This document shows positions 18,516 through 27,239 of a stretch of 64,000 nucleotides of DNA, in pieces; the stretch's first letter is position 1; every line of letters starts with the position of its first letter. Both the position numbers and the translations under genes were made by a program. The stretch is taken from NCBI GenBank assembly GCA_009782405.1, contig WRJC01000007.1, positions 33,734-97,733 of the forward strand. The letters are read 5' to 3'. The stretch comes from Oscillospiraceae bacterium (GTDB lineage: Bacteria; Bacillota_A; Clostridia; Oscillospirales; WRJC01). Below the pieces are notes generated by a model. It had not been told where the DNA came from. It ran no database searches and was given only the letters and a program-made list of their open reading frames with translations.

Positions 18516-18881
18516 CTCCCTGTCCACTGATTTTACCGTATCCGCTATTTTATTCACGTTATCTTCGTAAATTTTCATGAAGCTTAGGGTCGATCTCGCC
18601 GTCCTTATGTTTTCGACGCATTTTCCTATGGTTTCGAAGGCTTTTTTGTATTCGCCGAATTTTTCCGCAAACCCGAGCTTTTCTTCCATCTCCACCAAAA
18701 TCTCTTCGCCGCGTTTTATCGCGTCGCGCACCCCTTGCCTGGTTATTCCCACGTGCTCCGCGATTTCGGCCAGGGAAAGGTCTTCGTTGTAGTACAGATC
18801 GATGGCGTCCTTTTGTTTTTCTGTCAGTATATTTCCGTAAAAATCAAGCAAATAACTCACTTTATAGTTCTTTTCAAACAT
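18513..18881 (-). CDS. ylxM: YlxM/p13-family DNA-binding protein
   Basis: A 122-residue helix-turn-helix protein encoded before ffh in most Firmicutes and thought to modulate the SRP pathway. The family core KVSYLLDFYGNILTEKQKDA (about 6-25) and the sigma-70-region-4-like HTH DLSLAEIAEHVGITRQGVRD are both present. The start at 18881 matches the family N-terminus (MFEKNYK). Longer frames up to 18977 begin upstream of the promoter -10 (18946-18951) and cannot be translated from that promoter. Confidence 0.9.
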   Translation of the reverse strand: MFEKNYKVSYLLDFYGNILTEKQKDAIDLYYNEDLSLAEIAEHVGITRQGVRDAIKRGEEILVEMEEKLGFAEKFGEYKKAFETIGKCVENIRTARSTLSFMKIYEDNVNKIADTVKSVDRE

Positions 18882-18945
18882 TTTTTTGACCCGCTTTTTT
18901 ATGAAAAATCGCCCCATTGTAAAGCGCGCAGCTTTACATTTATAT

Positions 18946-18974
18946 ATTATACTATATTTTTTTCCAAAAGTCAA
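18946..18974 (-). promoter_or_regulatory. Sigma-A promoter of the ylxM-ffh-rpsP operon
   Basis: Minus strand: TTGACT (18969-18974), 17-bp spacer, TATAAT (18946-18951). Expected start near 18939, about 58 bases before the ylxM ATG. Confidence 0.85.
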
Positions 18975-19021
18975 CACTTTTTTCGTTTTATTAAATGTTT
19001 ACAGAATGTTAACAAAATTAT

Positions 19022-19051
19022 TTGCAATGCCGCGCCGCCTTGTGATATAAT
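19022..19051 (+). promoter_or_regulatory. Promoter of secF
   Basis: TTGCAA (19022-19027), 18-bp spacer, TATAAT (19046-19051). It is divergent from the ylxM promoter within about 150 bp. Confidence 0.65.
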
Positions 19052-19094
19052 ATACAAGTCAGAGCCGAAAATAGCAGAAAGGTAAAATTGCAAA

Positions 19095-20015
19095 ATGCAG
19101 GGCGTAAATTTGAAAAAAGAGCATAAGCAGCTGAAAATCGATTTCGTGGGGAAGAAAAAAATATTTTTCGTCATAATGGGAATCATATTTGTCGCGGGGC
19201 TGGCGTCATTTTTTGCCAGAGGTTTCAATTGGGACATTGATTTCGTAGGCGGAACGGTGATGGAGTACAATATAAACAAAGAAGTATCCCAGGACGATTT
19301 AAGCGAAATTGGGCGCATGGTGGCCGATGCGATAGGTTTTGCCCCTTCTTCCGTGGTGAAATCGGGCAACCCCGCGCGCCAAGTCGTGATAAAAACAAAG
19401 GATATATCCTCCGAGCAGAGGAAATCGGTTTTTGAGGCCCTCGCCGAAGTGTACGGCATGACCGAAGACGACATTTACGTTTCAAACAACGTAGCCCCAA
19501 CCGTGGGGCAAGCGCTGGCGCGCAACACGGCGATCGCCGTAGGGCTCGCGGTTTTGCTGATGCTCGTTTACATAATATTCAGGTTTGAGTTTTATTCCGG
19601 GATAGCGGCCGTTTTGTGCCTGATATTCAATATGTTCGTGATGCTGACCTTCTACTCGCTGTCGCAGATAGCCATGAACATGACGGTCATAGCGGCGTTT
19701 TTGACCATTTTGGGATATTCCATAAACGCCACCATTATAATTTTTGACAGGATACGCGAAATCAACAACTTAAAAAAAGGTTCAACCGCGAAGTTCGCCG
19801 ACGCGGTAAACGAAGGAACGAACAAAACGTTTATCCGCTCCGTGAATACCACCGTGACCACTTTGCTGACGATTACTTGCGTGTATGTTTTGGGCGTGCC
19901 GTCGATCAAGGCGTTTGTCATGCCTTTGATCGTGGGCATTTTCGCGGGGCTGTTTTCCTCGGTGTGCGTGGCCGGGCCTTTATGGGATTTGATCAGGCCC
20001 AAGAAAAACAAATGA
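19095..20015 (+). CDS. secF: Protein translocase subunit SecF
   Basis: SecF, with SecD, uses proton-motive force to help late steps of Sec export. The 306 residues have six membrane segments, the SecF-type FNWDIDFVGGTVMEYNI after the first one, a periplasmic-side domain, and the conserved ATIIIFDRIRE and NTTVTTLLTI regions. No secD is adjacent: the upstream gene is divergent ylxM and the downstream gene is convergent. It is therefore a single-gene unit with its own promoter. SecD is presumably elsewhere in the genome. Confidence 0.95.
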   Translation: MQGVNLKKEHKQLKIDFVGKKKIFFVIMGIIFVAGLASFFARGFNWDIDFVGGTVMEYNINKEVSQDDLSEIGRMVADAIGFAPSSVVKSGNPARQVVIKTKDISSEQRKSVFEALAEVYGMTEDDIYVSNNVAPTVGQALARNTAIAVGLAVLLMLVYIIFRFEFYSGIAAVLCLIFNMFVMLTFYSLSQIAMNMTVIAAFLTILGYSINATIIIFDRIREINNLKKGSTAKFADAVNEGTNKTFIRSVNTTVTTLLTITCVYVLGVPSIKAFVMPLIVGIFAGLFSSVCVAGPLWDLIRPKKNK

Positions 20016-20022
20016 GTTGTCA

Positions 20023-21483
20023 CTATTGCTTGTTTTCATCGTCATCGTTTCCGTTTTCCCGTTTTTTTTGGTTTTTGTGAAATATTTTCGCTATGTTTTT
20101 CGCGGCAAAGTCCAATATCTTTCCGAAATAGGCGGGTTTGTCCCCCGCTTTTTTTGTTTTCGCCTCGGGGATTTCGGGGTTTCTCACGTAATGCTCGGTT
20201 TCTTCGGGGAACCCCTTTGCCGCCAGTTTGTTTTCCGCGAATTCCTTTATCAAAACATAAACCACCGCGAATACCGGGACGCCGAAAAAAATTCCCGGGA
20301 GCCCGAAAAACCCGCTCATCACGATTATCGAAAAAATCACCCAGAATGCAGGCAGCCCCACTTTCGGCCCCAAAACCTTCGGGCCGATGAAATTTCCGTC
20401 GACCTGCTGGAGTATGACTATGAACACCAAAAACCACAAAGCCTGCCATATGTCGTTGATCGCCAAAAAAAACAAGGAGGGAACGGCTCCGATGAACGGC
20501 CCGAAAAACGGTATTATATTTGTAACCGTGATGATGACCGTGATTAGCGCCGTGTACCGTATGCCGAAAATCGACATCACCGCAAAGCATATGGCGCCCA
20601 CGATCAGCGAATCGAGTATTTTCCCTATTATGAACCCCCCGAAAATCTCGTGCGTTTTTCTCATTATCCCCACCAGCTTGTATGAAAATTTCGCGGGGAA
20701 AAGCGCGAAAAACAATTTTTTTACCTGAGCTATGAATTTGTCTTTGCCGATAAGCAGGTAAATCGAAAGCAAAATGCCCAAAATGACATTCAAAATGCCC
20801 GAAAATATTCCGTAAATCACGTTTATCGTGCCGTTGAGCGCGGTCACTATATACGACGAGAACAAATTCAGCGTGTCATTCGCCAAATCGTTGAATGTTT
20901 CGGCCACATCGATCTTCAGCCCCAATCCGTCCGCGTAATCTTGGATGGATTTGCCGAAATCGCCCAAAAACACCCCTATTTTCGAATTCGCGATATCGAT
21001 CGCGCCCGCTTCTTCGCCGGATTCGTCCGCATTTTCAAGCCCTTCATAAGGGCTGAGCCAGTCCGTGGCCCTTCCCGTGAGCTGCTGCACGCTGGCGATG
21101 ACCTGCGGGATAACCATCAAAAGCAGCAATGTGACCAAAATCGCCGTGAAAAGATACGTGGCCAAAATCGAAAATATGTTTTTTAGCTTTTTGCCCAGCT
21201 TAAAAAACGCCTTGTCCCGGAAAAACATCAAAAGGGGATTTAGCAGATAGGCGAAAACAAAACCGTATATGACCGGGGACATCACTTTGAAAAATCCGAG
21301 ATACTGCCGCTGCAGCATGAAATCCCGGAACCACATTATGACCATGATCGCAGCGAAGCTCACCGAGATGACTATAAAGGAATATATGGCTATCAGCGTA
21401 TATTTTTTGTTCCAGTTTTCCCCGTTTTTGTTTTTTTTGCCTTCGTTTTCGTTATTTTCGCCGCCGTCGAAATCGTCCTTCAA
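20023..21483 (-). CDS. AI-2E family transporter (PF01594-type membrane protein)
   Basis: A 486-residue polytopic protein with about eight membrane segments, the AI-2E exporter fold: paired N-terminal helices (GFVFAYLLNPLLMFF), a central soluble stretch, then the conserved IIPFFGPFIGAVPS and DGNFIGPKVLGPKVGLPAFW motifs. Members include TqsA-like exporters and Na+/H+ antiporters, so the substrate is uncertain. The start is set by the promoter: the -10 ends at 21516, so ATG 21510 lies at or before the transcription start, whereas the TTG at 21483 follows GGGGGCGG at a proper distance. The C-terminal tail is charged. Convergent with secF, 7 bp between stops. Confidence 0.85.
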   Translation of the reverse strand: MKDDFDGGENNENEGKKNKNGENWNKKYTLIAIYSFIVISVSFAAIMVIMWFRDFMLQRQYLGFFKVMSPVIYGFVFAYLLNPLLMFFRDKAFFKLGKKLKNIFSILATYLFTAILVTLLLLMVIPQVIASVQQLTGRATDWLSPYEGLENADESGEEAGAIDIANSKIGVFLGDFGKSIQDYADGLGLKIDVAETFNDLANDTLNLFSSYIVTALNGTINVIYGIFSGILNVILGILLSIYLLIGKDKFIAQVKKLFFALFPAKFSYKLVGIMRKTHEIFGGFIIGKILDSLIVGAICFAVMSIFGIRYTALITVIITVTNIIPFFGPFIGAVPSLFFLAINDIWQALWFLVFIVILQQVDGNFIGPKVLGPKVGLPAFWVIFSIIVMSGFFGLPGIFFGVPVFAVVYVLIKEFAENKLAAKGFPEETEHYVRNPEIPEAKTKKAGDKPAYFGKILDFAAKNIAKIFHKNQKKRENGNDDDENKQ

Positions 21484-21515
21484 AAAAACCGCCCCCTTTC
21501 GCATTTGCATCTTTT

Positions 21516-21544
21516 ATGATAACAAAAATCAAAGAAAAAGTCAA
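21516..21544 (-). promoter_or_regulatory. Promoter of the AI-2E family gene
   Basis: Minus strand: TTGACT (21539-21544), 17-bp spacer, TATCAT (21516-21521). It argues against an ATG start at 21510. Confidence 0.75.
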
Positions 21545-21555
21545 CAAAAAAAATG

Positions 21556-21584
21556 TTGCAAAAAACAACGGTTTGTGGTATCAT
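21556..21584 (+). promoter_or_regulatory. Promoter of the yigZ-like gene
   Basis: TTGCAA (21556-21561), 17-bp spacer, TATCAT (21579-21584), back to back with the AI-2E promoter. Confidence 0.65.
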
Positions 21585-21649
21585 TCCAAAGAGCAAAAAA
21601 ATCTTGCGTCAAAATCATATATTAATCAACAAAATAGGAATATAGGACA

Positions 21650-22003
21650 ATGCAGGAAATAATCGTAAAAAAATCGCGGTTTGCCGCCTATGCCGCAAAA
21701 ATCGACTCCGAGGACGGGGCTAAGGCATATATCGCCGAAATTTCGCGGCAGAACAAAAAAGCCCGCCACGTCGCATTCGCATATGTGCTGCCCGGCAGGG
21801 AGCGGCACAGCGACGACGGCGAGCCATACGGAACGGCAGGGCTTCCGATTCTAAATTCTATCCAGAGGCGCGAAATGGAAAACGTGGCCGTAGTCGTGGC
21901 GCGCTATTTCGGGGGGATACTCCTTGGCAAAGGCGGGCTGATCCGAGCCTACGGCAAAGCGGCGGGGGCGGCGTTAGAAGAAATGCGTAGCGCTTCTTCA
22001 TAA
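21650..22003 (+). CDS. YigZ/IMPACT-family protein, N-terminal domain only
   Basis: The 117 residues match the UPF0029/IMPACT N-terminal domain: EIIVKKSRFAAYAAKI, AKAYIAEISRQNKKARH, HSDDGEPYGTAGLPIL and VVVARYFGGILLGKGGLIRAY. Usual YigZ proteins are about 200-215 residues, with a C-terminal DUF1949 ferredoxin-like domain; here a stop comes straight after the first domain. The 3' end overlaps a convergent gene by 55 bp, so the second domain may have been lost when that neighbour arrived. The function of the family is not settled (translation-related). Confidence 0.85.
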   Translation: MQEIIVKKSRFAAYAAKIDSEDGAKAYIAEISRQNKKARHVAFAYVLPGRERHSDDGEPYGTAGLPILNSIQRREMENVAVVVARYFGGILLGKGGLIRAYGKAAGAALEEMRSASS

Positions 22004-22947
22004 TCCGAACGGGTAATCGCGCCCTCGCCGTTTTCATAGACGAGCGCATTTACGATAGCATCCATTCCGGGGCTGTCGGCCATATGCCATATCGCCGCTT
22101 GCGCCACTTCGTAGCTGCTGCCCGTATCGCGCAAAATCCTCAATATTTTCACAAACGGCGAACTGGCGTCGAGTTTGTCCACGGTAAAATAACTTTTTTC
22201 GCCGGGTATGTCTTTATATATGTTCATGCAAAGCGCGTCTATGTACAAAATGCCGATTTGGTTTGGTTTGACGTAAAAAGTTTTTTCTTCTCTGGCAAGC
22301 ATATTCTGCACGTTTCCGCTGTTGGAGGCAAAGTACGTCCCAAAAGGTATCGTCACTTCGAGCTTTAAATCCGTTTTGTTTTGAATCTGGACTATATTGC
22401 GCATTATCGATTCTCCGACGGAAACGGCTGCGATCAAGTCTTTTCCCATCATTTCGTGTATAGTCCCGGAAAAATTCTTCCTTAACTCGTATGCCATGCC
22501 TATGTCCTTGTGCCCGGGGAATTTTGCAATGAATTCATCGATCAGATCAAGGTTGGGTTCTGCCAAGTATTTTTCCGAATATGAAGGGTCTTGCCTTGTT
22601 TTTTTCAGCAATTCCCGGGTTTCGGGCAAGAATTTCGAATCCGGATGCGATTTTATGAAATCGATAAGCCAAACCAAACCCTCTTCGAAACCGTTGCTCT
22701 CCAATGCCATGTTCCATTCGAGCTCTTCTTCGTCGATTGGTTCCGTCGGTTCTTCGGTTGCGGGGATTTCCGCCGTTTTTGTGAAATTTTCCGTTGAGGC
22801 AGGTTCGCTTTCAATCGTCATGCGCCGGTCTTCTTCTTTTTTCAATTCTTCCGCGCGTTTTTCGTTCGACGCGAAAAAAAGCGGGAAAACAAAAGCCAAA
22901 ATAGAAAAAAAACAGACGACCCGCAAAAATTTGATGCTTTTTACCAT
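21949..22947 (-). CDS. Secreted or membrane-anchored protein of unknown function
   Basis: Not recognised. The 332-residue protein has an N-terminal signal/anchor (about 4-25, IKFLRVVCFFSILAFVFPLF), a charged Glu/Thr-rich linker (26-75), a helical repeat-like middle (DFIKSHPDSKFLPETRELLK, DEFIAKFPGHKDIGMAYEL; tetratricopeptide-like spacing), then a beta-rich domain (KTDLKLEVTIPFGTYFASNS, REEKTFYVKPNQIGILYID) with a single Cys near ALCMNIYKDIPG, and a helical C-terminus. It follows iorB by 16 bp in the same operon, but nothing connects it to indolepyruvate metabolism. Confidence 0.7.
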   Translation of the reverse strand: MVKSIKFLRVVCFFSILAFVFPLFFASNEKRAEELKKEEDRRMTIESEPASTENFTKTAEIPATEEPTEPIDEEELEWNMALESNGFEEGLVWLIDFIKSHPDSKFLPETRELLKKTRQDPSYSEKYLAEPNLDLIDEFIAKFPGHKDIGMAYELRKNFSGTIHEMMGKDLIAAVSVGESIMRNIVQIQNKTDLKLEVTIPFGTYFASNSGNVQNMLAREEKTFYVKPNQIGILYIDALCMNIYKDIPGEKSYFTVDKLDASSPFVKILRILRDTGSSYEVAQAAIWHMADSPGMDAIVNALVYENGEGAITRSDYEEALRISSNAAPAALP

Positions 22948-22963
22948 AAAAACCCACCAAATG

Positions 22964-23548
22964 TCATTTCAAATCATAACCTGAGTTGAATGCCGGAAGA
23001 TTCGCCTCGAACAGCTTTGGTGCCGATTCCCGGAGCGCCTCGACATATATTTCTTTTTTTACGCTGTCTTTTTGCAGCTTCGCCAAAATCCCGATCAAAA
23101 CCACATTCGAAGCTTTTTCGTTTCCCGCCTTCTGCGCCACGGCAAAAGCGTCCGCATCGATCACTTTCACGCCCATTTCGGCAATTGTGTTTATTATCCC
23201 CTCCGGATATTTTTCCGCTCCCATCATGACCGGAGCGGGATTTATCTTGTGCGTGCTCGCGATTATCGTGCCGCCGGCTTTGAGATACGGCAGCCACCTG
23301 AGAGCCTCGAGTTGCTCGAAAGCGAGGATTATATCCGCTTCGCCCCTGCAGATTACGGGAGAATATACCTTGTCGCCGTATTTCACGTATGTAACCACGG
23401 AGCCGCCGCGCTGGCTCATTCCGTGGACTTCCGAGACTTTTACGTCGCAGTTTTGCCTGAGTGCGGCGTTTCCAAGTATCTTCGAGGCCAAAAGCGTCCC
23501 CTGCCCCCCCACGCCGACTATCATTATGTTTGTGGTATTTCCGATCAT
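22964..23548 (-). CDS. iorB: Indolepyruvate:ferredoxin oxidoreductase, beta subunit
   Basis: The gamma-type catalytic subunit that, with IorA, oxidatively decarboxylates aryl pyruvates to aryl-acetyl-CoA and reduces ferredoxin. The 194 residues start MIGNTTNIMIVGVGGQGTLL, the pyruvate ferredoxin oxidoreductase gamma-domain hallmark, and include VKVSEVHGMSQRGGSVVTYV and SPVICRGEADIILAFE. ATG 23548 overlaps the iorA stop as ATGA and has GGAGGCGGGG upstream; the frame continuing to 23695 lies inside iorA and is rejected. Confidence 0.93.
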   Translation of the reverse strand: MIGNTTNIMIVGVGGQGTLLASKILGNAALRQNCDVKVSEVHGMSQRGGSVVTYVKYGDKVYSPVICRGEADIILAFEQLEALRWLPYLKAGGTIIASTHKINPAPVMMGAEKYPEGIINTIAEMGVKVIDADAFAVAQKAGNEKASNVVLIGILAKLQKDSVKKEIYVEALRESAPKLFEANLPAFNSGYDLK

Positions 23549-25290
23549 TTCCCCGCCTCCTTTATGCAGTCGAATTTGCAAAGCTTTTCGCATATCCCGC
23601 ACCCCGCGCAAATCGACGGGTCTATTTCGGCTTTTTTGTCTTCGAATTTTATGGCGGGGGAACCCGCCGATATGCATGCCTTGCACCCTCGGCAATCATG
23701 CGCTTCATATTTTTTTTCTTTTTTTACGTATTTCAAAAGCGCGCAAGGGCGCCTCGCAATCAAAACGCAAGCCTCGTCTTTTGCGAGCTCCTCTTTCAGG
23801 ATTTTTTCCGCAGAGGCGATGTCGCACGGGTCGAATAATTTTATATTTTCTTCTTTTACGCCCGAAGCCGCGCATATCTTCTCAATGCTTATTTCCGGAG
23901 CCGCTTCGCCTTTCAGCGTGTATCCGCTGTTCGGGTTCTGCTGATGGCCGGTCATGGCCGTGATGCTGTTGTCCAAAATCAACACTTTCGATATGCCCTT
24001 GTTGTACGTTATGTCTAAAAGTCCCGGTATGCCCGAATGCAAAAAAGTCGAATCGCCTATCACCGCTATGCTTTTTTTTGCGGATTCTTCCCCTCTCGCC
24101 TTGTTGAAGCCGTGCAGAGCCGAAATGGAGGCGCCCATGCAAAGCGTGGTATCCATCGCCGAAAGCGGCGCGTTTGCGCCCAAGGTATAGCAGCCTATGT
24201 CCCCGCTCACGAATAGTTTCAATTTTTTCAACACGTAAAATATGCCCCTGTGCGGGCAGCCTGCGCACAAAACCGGTGGCCTTGCCGGTGCGCTCATGCC
24301 TTTTGTTTCCAGGCAATCGGCTTTTTCGCCCAAAAATTTTTCCCGCAACAGCTCCTGGGAATATTCGCCGACAAGCGGCAGCATATTTTTGCCGTCTGTT
24401 TCAATCCCGATCTTTTTGCACCACGACTCGATGATGTCGTCGAGTTCTTCTATCACGATTACCCTGTCCACATTTGCCGCAAATTCCAAAATCGATTTTA
24501 CGGGAAGCGGGTTCACGAGCCCGAGTTTGAAATATGAGGCGTTTTCGCCGAAAGCTTCCTTTGCGTACTGGTAAGCTATGCCGGAAGTTATGATGCCGGT
24601 TTTTTTGCTGTTGTACTCGACTTTGTTGAAAGCGCAGGTTTCGGCGAATTCCGAAAGTTTCGCCATTCGCCCTTCCACCGCCGCGTGCCTCCCCCTTGCG
24701 TATGAAGGCATCATGACATATTTCGAAGCGTCTTTTTTGTATTCAATCAATTCGTTTTTTTTTGGCTCCCCGAGTTCGACCGCGCTCTGGGAATGCGATA
24801 TTCTCGTGCTCAGCCTCAGCATGAACGGCGTGTCGAATTTTTCGGAAAAATCAAAGGATAGCCTGGCGAATTCCAAACATTCGCCCGAATCCGACGGTTC
24901 GAGCATGGGCAGTTTAGCCGCTATCGCATAATGGCGCGAATCCTGCTCGTTTTGCGAACTGTGCATTCCTGAATCGTCCGCCACGCCTATCAATAATCCG
25001 CCGCTTGCGCCGACGTAGCTCGATATGAACACCGGATCCGAAGCCACATTGAGGCCCACGTGTTTCATTGCGCAAAATGCCCTTGCCCCGCCTATGCTCG
25101 CCCCGATCGCCGTTTCTGCCGCCACTTTTTCGTTTGGCGCCCATTCGGCGTATATTTCCTCGTACCCGGCGGCACATTCCGTGATTTCCGTGCTCGGCGT
25201 GCCGGGGTAGCTTGAAACGAACCTGCAGCCCGCTTCATACAACCCCCTGGCCACCGCCGCGTTTCCGAGCATCAATTTTTTTTCGCTCAT
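23545..25290 (-). CDS. iorA: Indolepyruvate:ferredoxin oxidoreductase, alpha subunit
   Basis: The 581-residue subunit holds the pyrimidine-binding domain (N-terminal, VARGLYEAGCRFVSSYPGTP), the TPP/Mg-binding domain (VIGDSTFLHSGIPGLLDITY, then DNSITAMTGHQQNPNSG), and a C-terminal two-cluster ferredoxin domain. The second cluster motif CAGCGICEKLC is intact. The first reads CRGCKACISAGSP, with Ser where the fourth ligand Cys (usually GCPAI) is expected. The gene starts 35 bp after the transketolase C-terminal subunit and overlaps iorB. It is typically a route for aromatic amino-acid fermentation or aryl-acid assimilation. Confidence 0.94.
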   Translation of the reverse strand: MSEKKLMLGNAAVARGLYEAGCRFVSSYPGTPSTEITECAAGYEEIYAEWAPNEKVAAETAIGASIGGARAFCAMKHVGLNVASDPVFISSYVGASGGLLIGVADDSGMHSSQNEQDSRHYAIAAKLPMLEPSDSGECLEFARLSFDFSEKFDTPFMLRLSTRISHSQSAVELGEPKKNELIEYKKDASKYVMMPSYARGRHAAVEGRMAKLSEFAETCAFNKVEYNSKKTGIITSGIAYQYAKEAFGENASYFKLGLVNPLPVKSILEFAANVDRVIVIEELDDIIESWCKKIGIETDGKNMLPLVGEYSQELLREKFLGEKADCLETKGMSAPARPPVLCAGCPHRGIFYVLKKLKLFVSGDIGCYTLGANAPLSAMDTTLCMGASISALHGFNKARGEESAKKSIAVIGDSTFLHSGIPGLLDITYNKGISKVLILDNSITAMTGHQQNPNSGYTLKGEAAPEISIEKICAASGVKEENIKLFDPCDIASAEKILKEELAKDEACVLIARRPCALLKYVKKEKKYEAHDCRGCKACISAGSPAIKFEDKKAEIDPSICAGCGICEKLCKFDCIKEAGK

Positions 25291-25307
25291 AATATTATTT
25301 TTTCCTT

Positions 25308-25327
25308 ACTGTAATTAACTGTAATTA
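25308..25327. repeat. 10-bp tandem direct repeat
   Basis: ACTGTAATTA occurs twice head to tail (25308-25317, 25318-25327) in the short gap between iorA and the transketolase C-terminal subunit gene. The second copy contains that gene's TAA stop. Confidence 0.6.
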
Positions 25328-26260
25328 TTTTTTCAAAATTTCCTTCACTTTTTTTGCTATGTCCTCCGCCGTTATCCCAAATATCTTCATGAGTTCCTCG
25401 GCTTTCCCCGAACGCCCGAACACATCCTGTATTCCGACCCTGCCTAACAGGCACGGCGAATTTTCGCACAATACTTCCGCGACCGCGCTTCCGAGCCCGC
25501 CGATTATGTTGTGTTCCTCCGCTGTCACAATTGCCCCGGTTTTTGCCGCCTTGATTATTATATCCTTGTCTATGGGTTTGATCGTGTGCATGTTCACTAC
25601 TGCGGCGTCTATTTTTTCTGCGGCGAGAATTTCCCGGGCCTTCAAGGCTTCGCCTACCATTATGCCCGTGGCGATTATCGAAGCGTCCTTGCCTTCGCTT
25701 ATCTGCATTCCCTTGCCCATTTCGAATTTATAGGTTTCCCTGTCAAATATGACCGGGACTGCCAAACGCCCGAAACGCAGGTAAACCGGCCCCTTGTACA
25801 GTATCGCGGCTTCGACTGCGGCTCTCGCCTCCACCGCGTCCGCCGGGCTTATGATCGTCATGCCGGGGATTGTGCGCATGATCCCTATGTCTTCGCAGCA
25901 TTGGTGCGTTGCTCCGTCTTCTCCCACTGTCATCCCCGCATGGGTCGCCCCGATTTTCACGTTCAGGTGCGGGTAGCCGATCGCGTTTCTTATGGGCTCG
26001 AACGCCCTGCCCGCCGCGAACATGGCGAAGCTCGAAGCAAAAGGGATTTTTCCGGTGGTCGCGATGCCTGCGGCGACCGATACCATATTTCCCTCCGCTA
26101 TTCCGCAGTTTATGAATCTATCCGGGAATTTTTTCCCGAAAATCGAGGTTTTCGTGGCCGACGAAACATCCGCGTCGAGCACGACCAAATCTTCGTATTT
26201 TTCGCCGAATTCGGCGAGCGCGTTTCCGTAAGCTTCCCTTGTCGCAATTTTTTCCGCCAT
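25325..26260 (-). CDS. Transketolase, C-terminal subunit
   Basis: The 311-residue protein is the pyrimidine-binding plus C-terminal half of a split transketolase. Evidence: TREAYGNALAEFGEKYEDLV, the DADVSSATKTSIF start of the Pyr domain, NCGIAEGNMVSVAAGIATTG (the catalytic Glu region), GEDGATHQCCEDIG and the C-terminal AEEHNIIGGLGSAVAEVL. It pairs with the N-terminal TPP-binding subunit encoded 53 bp upstream. Together they interconvert pentose, triose and hexose phosphates. Confidence 0.94.
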   Translation of the reverse strand: MAEKIATREAYGNALAEFGEKYEDLVVLDADVSSATKTSIFGKKFPDRFINCGIAEGNMVSVAAGIATTGKIPFASSFAMFAAGRAFEPIRNAIGYPHLNVKIGATHAGMTVGEDGATHQCCEDIGIMRTIPGMTIISPADAVEARAAVEAAILYKGPVYLRFGRLAVPVIFDRETYKFEMGKGMQISEGKDASIIATGIMVGEALKAREILAAEKIDAAVVNMHTIKPIDKDIIIKAAKTGAIVTAEEHNIIGGLGSAVAEVLCENSPCLLGRVGIQDVFGRSGKAEELMKIFGITAEDIAKKVKEILKK

Positions 26261-26313
26261 TTTTTTACTCCTTTTTCAGTTATATTTCCATAATTTCCAT
26301 ATTTCAATTGATT

Positions 26314-27141
26314 TCATACAATTTGGCCAAGTTCTTCCATCGCTTGCACGTACTGCTCTTTGTTCGGGGCGGCGCCGTGCCATGAACTTTTATTTTCCAT
26401 GAAGGAAACGCCTTTGCCCTTTGTCGTGCGGCAGATCACCGCCGTGGGTTTGCCCTTGCAGGCGTCGGCCTGTTTTGCCGCGTTTTCGATTGCGCCCAAA
26501 TCGTGCCCGTCTATGTTTATCACGAAAAAGCCGAAAGCTTCGTACTTTTTGTCGATGGGAGTGGAATCCATCACTTCGGTTATCGGCCCGTCGATCTGCA
26601 GCCCGTTGAAATCTACGAACAAGCATAAATTGTCGAGTTTGTAATGCCCGGCGAACATCGCCGCTTCCCAAACCTGGCCTTCGCCGAGCTCGCCGTCGCC
26701 CAGAATCGCATATACCTTGTAATCTTTGCCGAATATCTTCGCCGATTTCGCCATGCCGCAAGCCGCGGAAACCCCGAGGCCCAGCGAACCTGTGGTCATA
26801 TCCACGCCTGGTGTCCCCTTCATGTCGGGATGCCCTTGCAAATAAGAATCGCTTCTCCGGAATCCCTTTAGGTCTTCTTTCGGGAAGAAGCCCTTTTCCG
26901 CGAGCGCGGCGTAGAGCGCGGGCGCGGTGTGGCCCTTCGACAAAACCAACCTGTCCCTTAGGGGATCGTCCGGTTCATTTTTGTTTATTTTCATCTTTTC
27001 AAAAAAAAGATAAGCTAAAATCTCCGCTATGGAGAGGGATCCGCCCGGGTGCCCGGAACTTGCGCTGTAAACTTCGGTCAGGATGCTTTTCCTTATTTCG
27101 TTTGCCATCCGGGACAAAAATTGTTTTTTTTCGCTGTCCAT
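26314..27141 (-). CDS. Transketolase, N-terminal subunit
   Basis: The 275-residue TPP-binding half. Motifs: SSGHPGGSLSIAEILAYLFF, the DRLVLSKGHTAPALYAAL segment, and the TPP signature GDGELGEGQVWEAAMFAGHY ending in the LCLFVDFNGLQIDG stretch. The start at 27141 has GGAGG 10 bases upstream; the frame up to 27186 begins at the predicted transcription start. It heads the operon transketolase N - transketolase C - iorA - iorB - unknown. Confidence 0.94.
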   Translation of the reverse strand: MDSEKKQFLSRMANEIRKSILTEVYSASSGHPGGSLSIAEILAYLFFEKMKINKNEPDDPLRDRLVLSKGHTAPALYAALAEKGFFPKEDLKGFRRSDSYLQGHPDMKGTPGVDMTTGSLGLGVSAACGMAKSAKIFGKDYKVYAILGDGELGEGQVWEAAMFAGHYKLDNLCLFVDFNGLQIDGPITEVMDSTPIDKKYEAFGFFVINIDGHDLGAIENAAKQADACKGKPTAVICRTTKGKGVSFMENKSSWHGAAPNKEQYVQAMEELGQIV

Positions 27142-27191
27142 GTCAAATAATCCTCCAAAAAAATTATCGTGAAATTTATCGTACAAGCTAT

Positions 27192-27219
27192 ATTATATCA
27201 TTTTTGATTAAAATGTCAA
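27192..27219 (-). promoter_or_regulatory. Promoter of the transketolase-ior operon
   Basis: Minus strand: TTGACA (27214-27219), 16-bp spacer, TATAAT (27192-27197). Both hexamers match consensus. Confidence 0.8.
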
Positions 27220-27239
27220 GATTTTTTTTGTTTTTGTTG

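Noticed and set aside
25308..25327. Tandem 10-bp repeat as an insertion-sequence target duplication
   Set aside because: Copies are adjacent with nothing between them and no inverted repeats or transposase; probably simple slippage.
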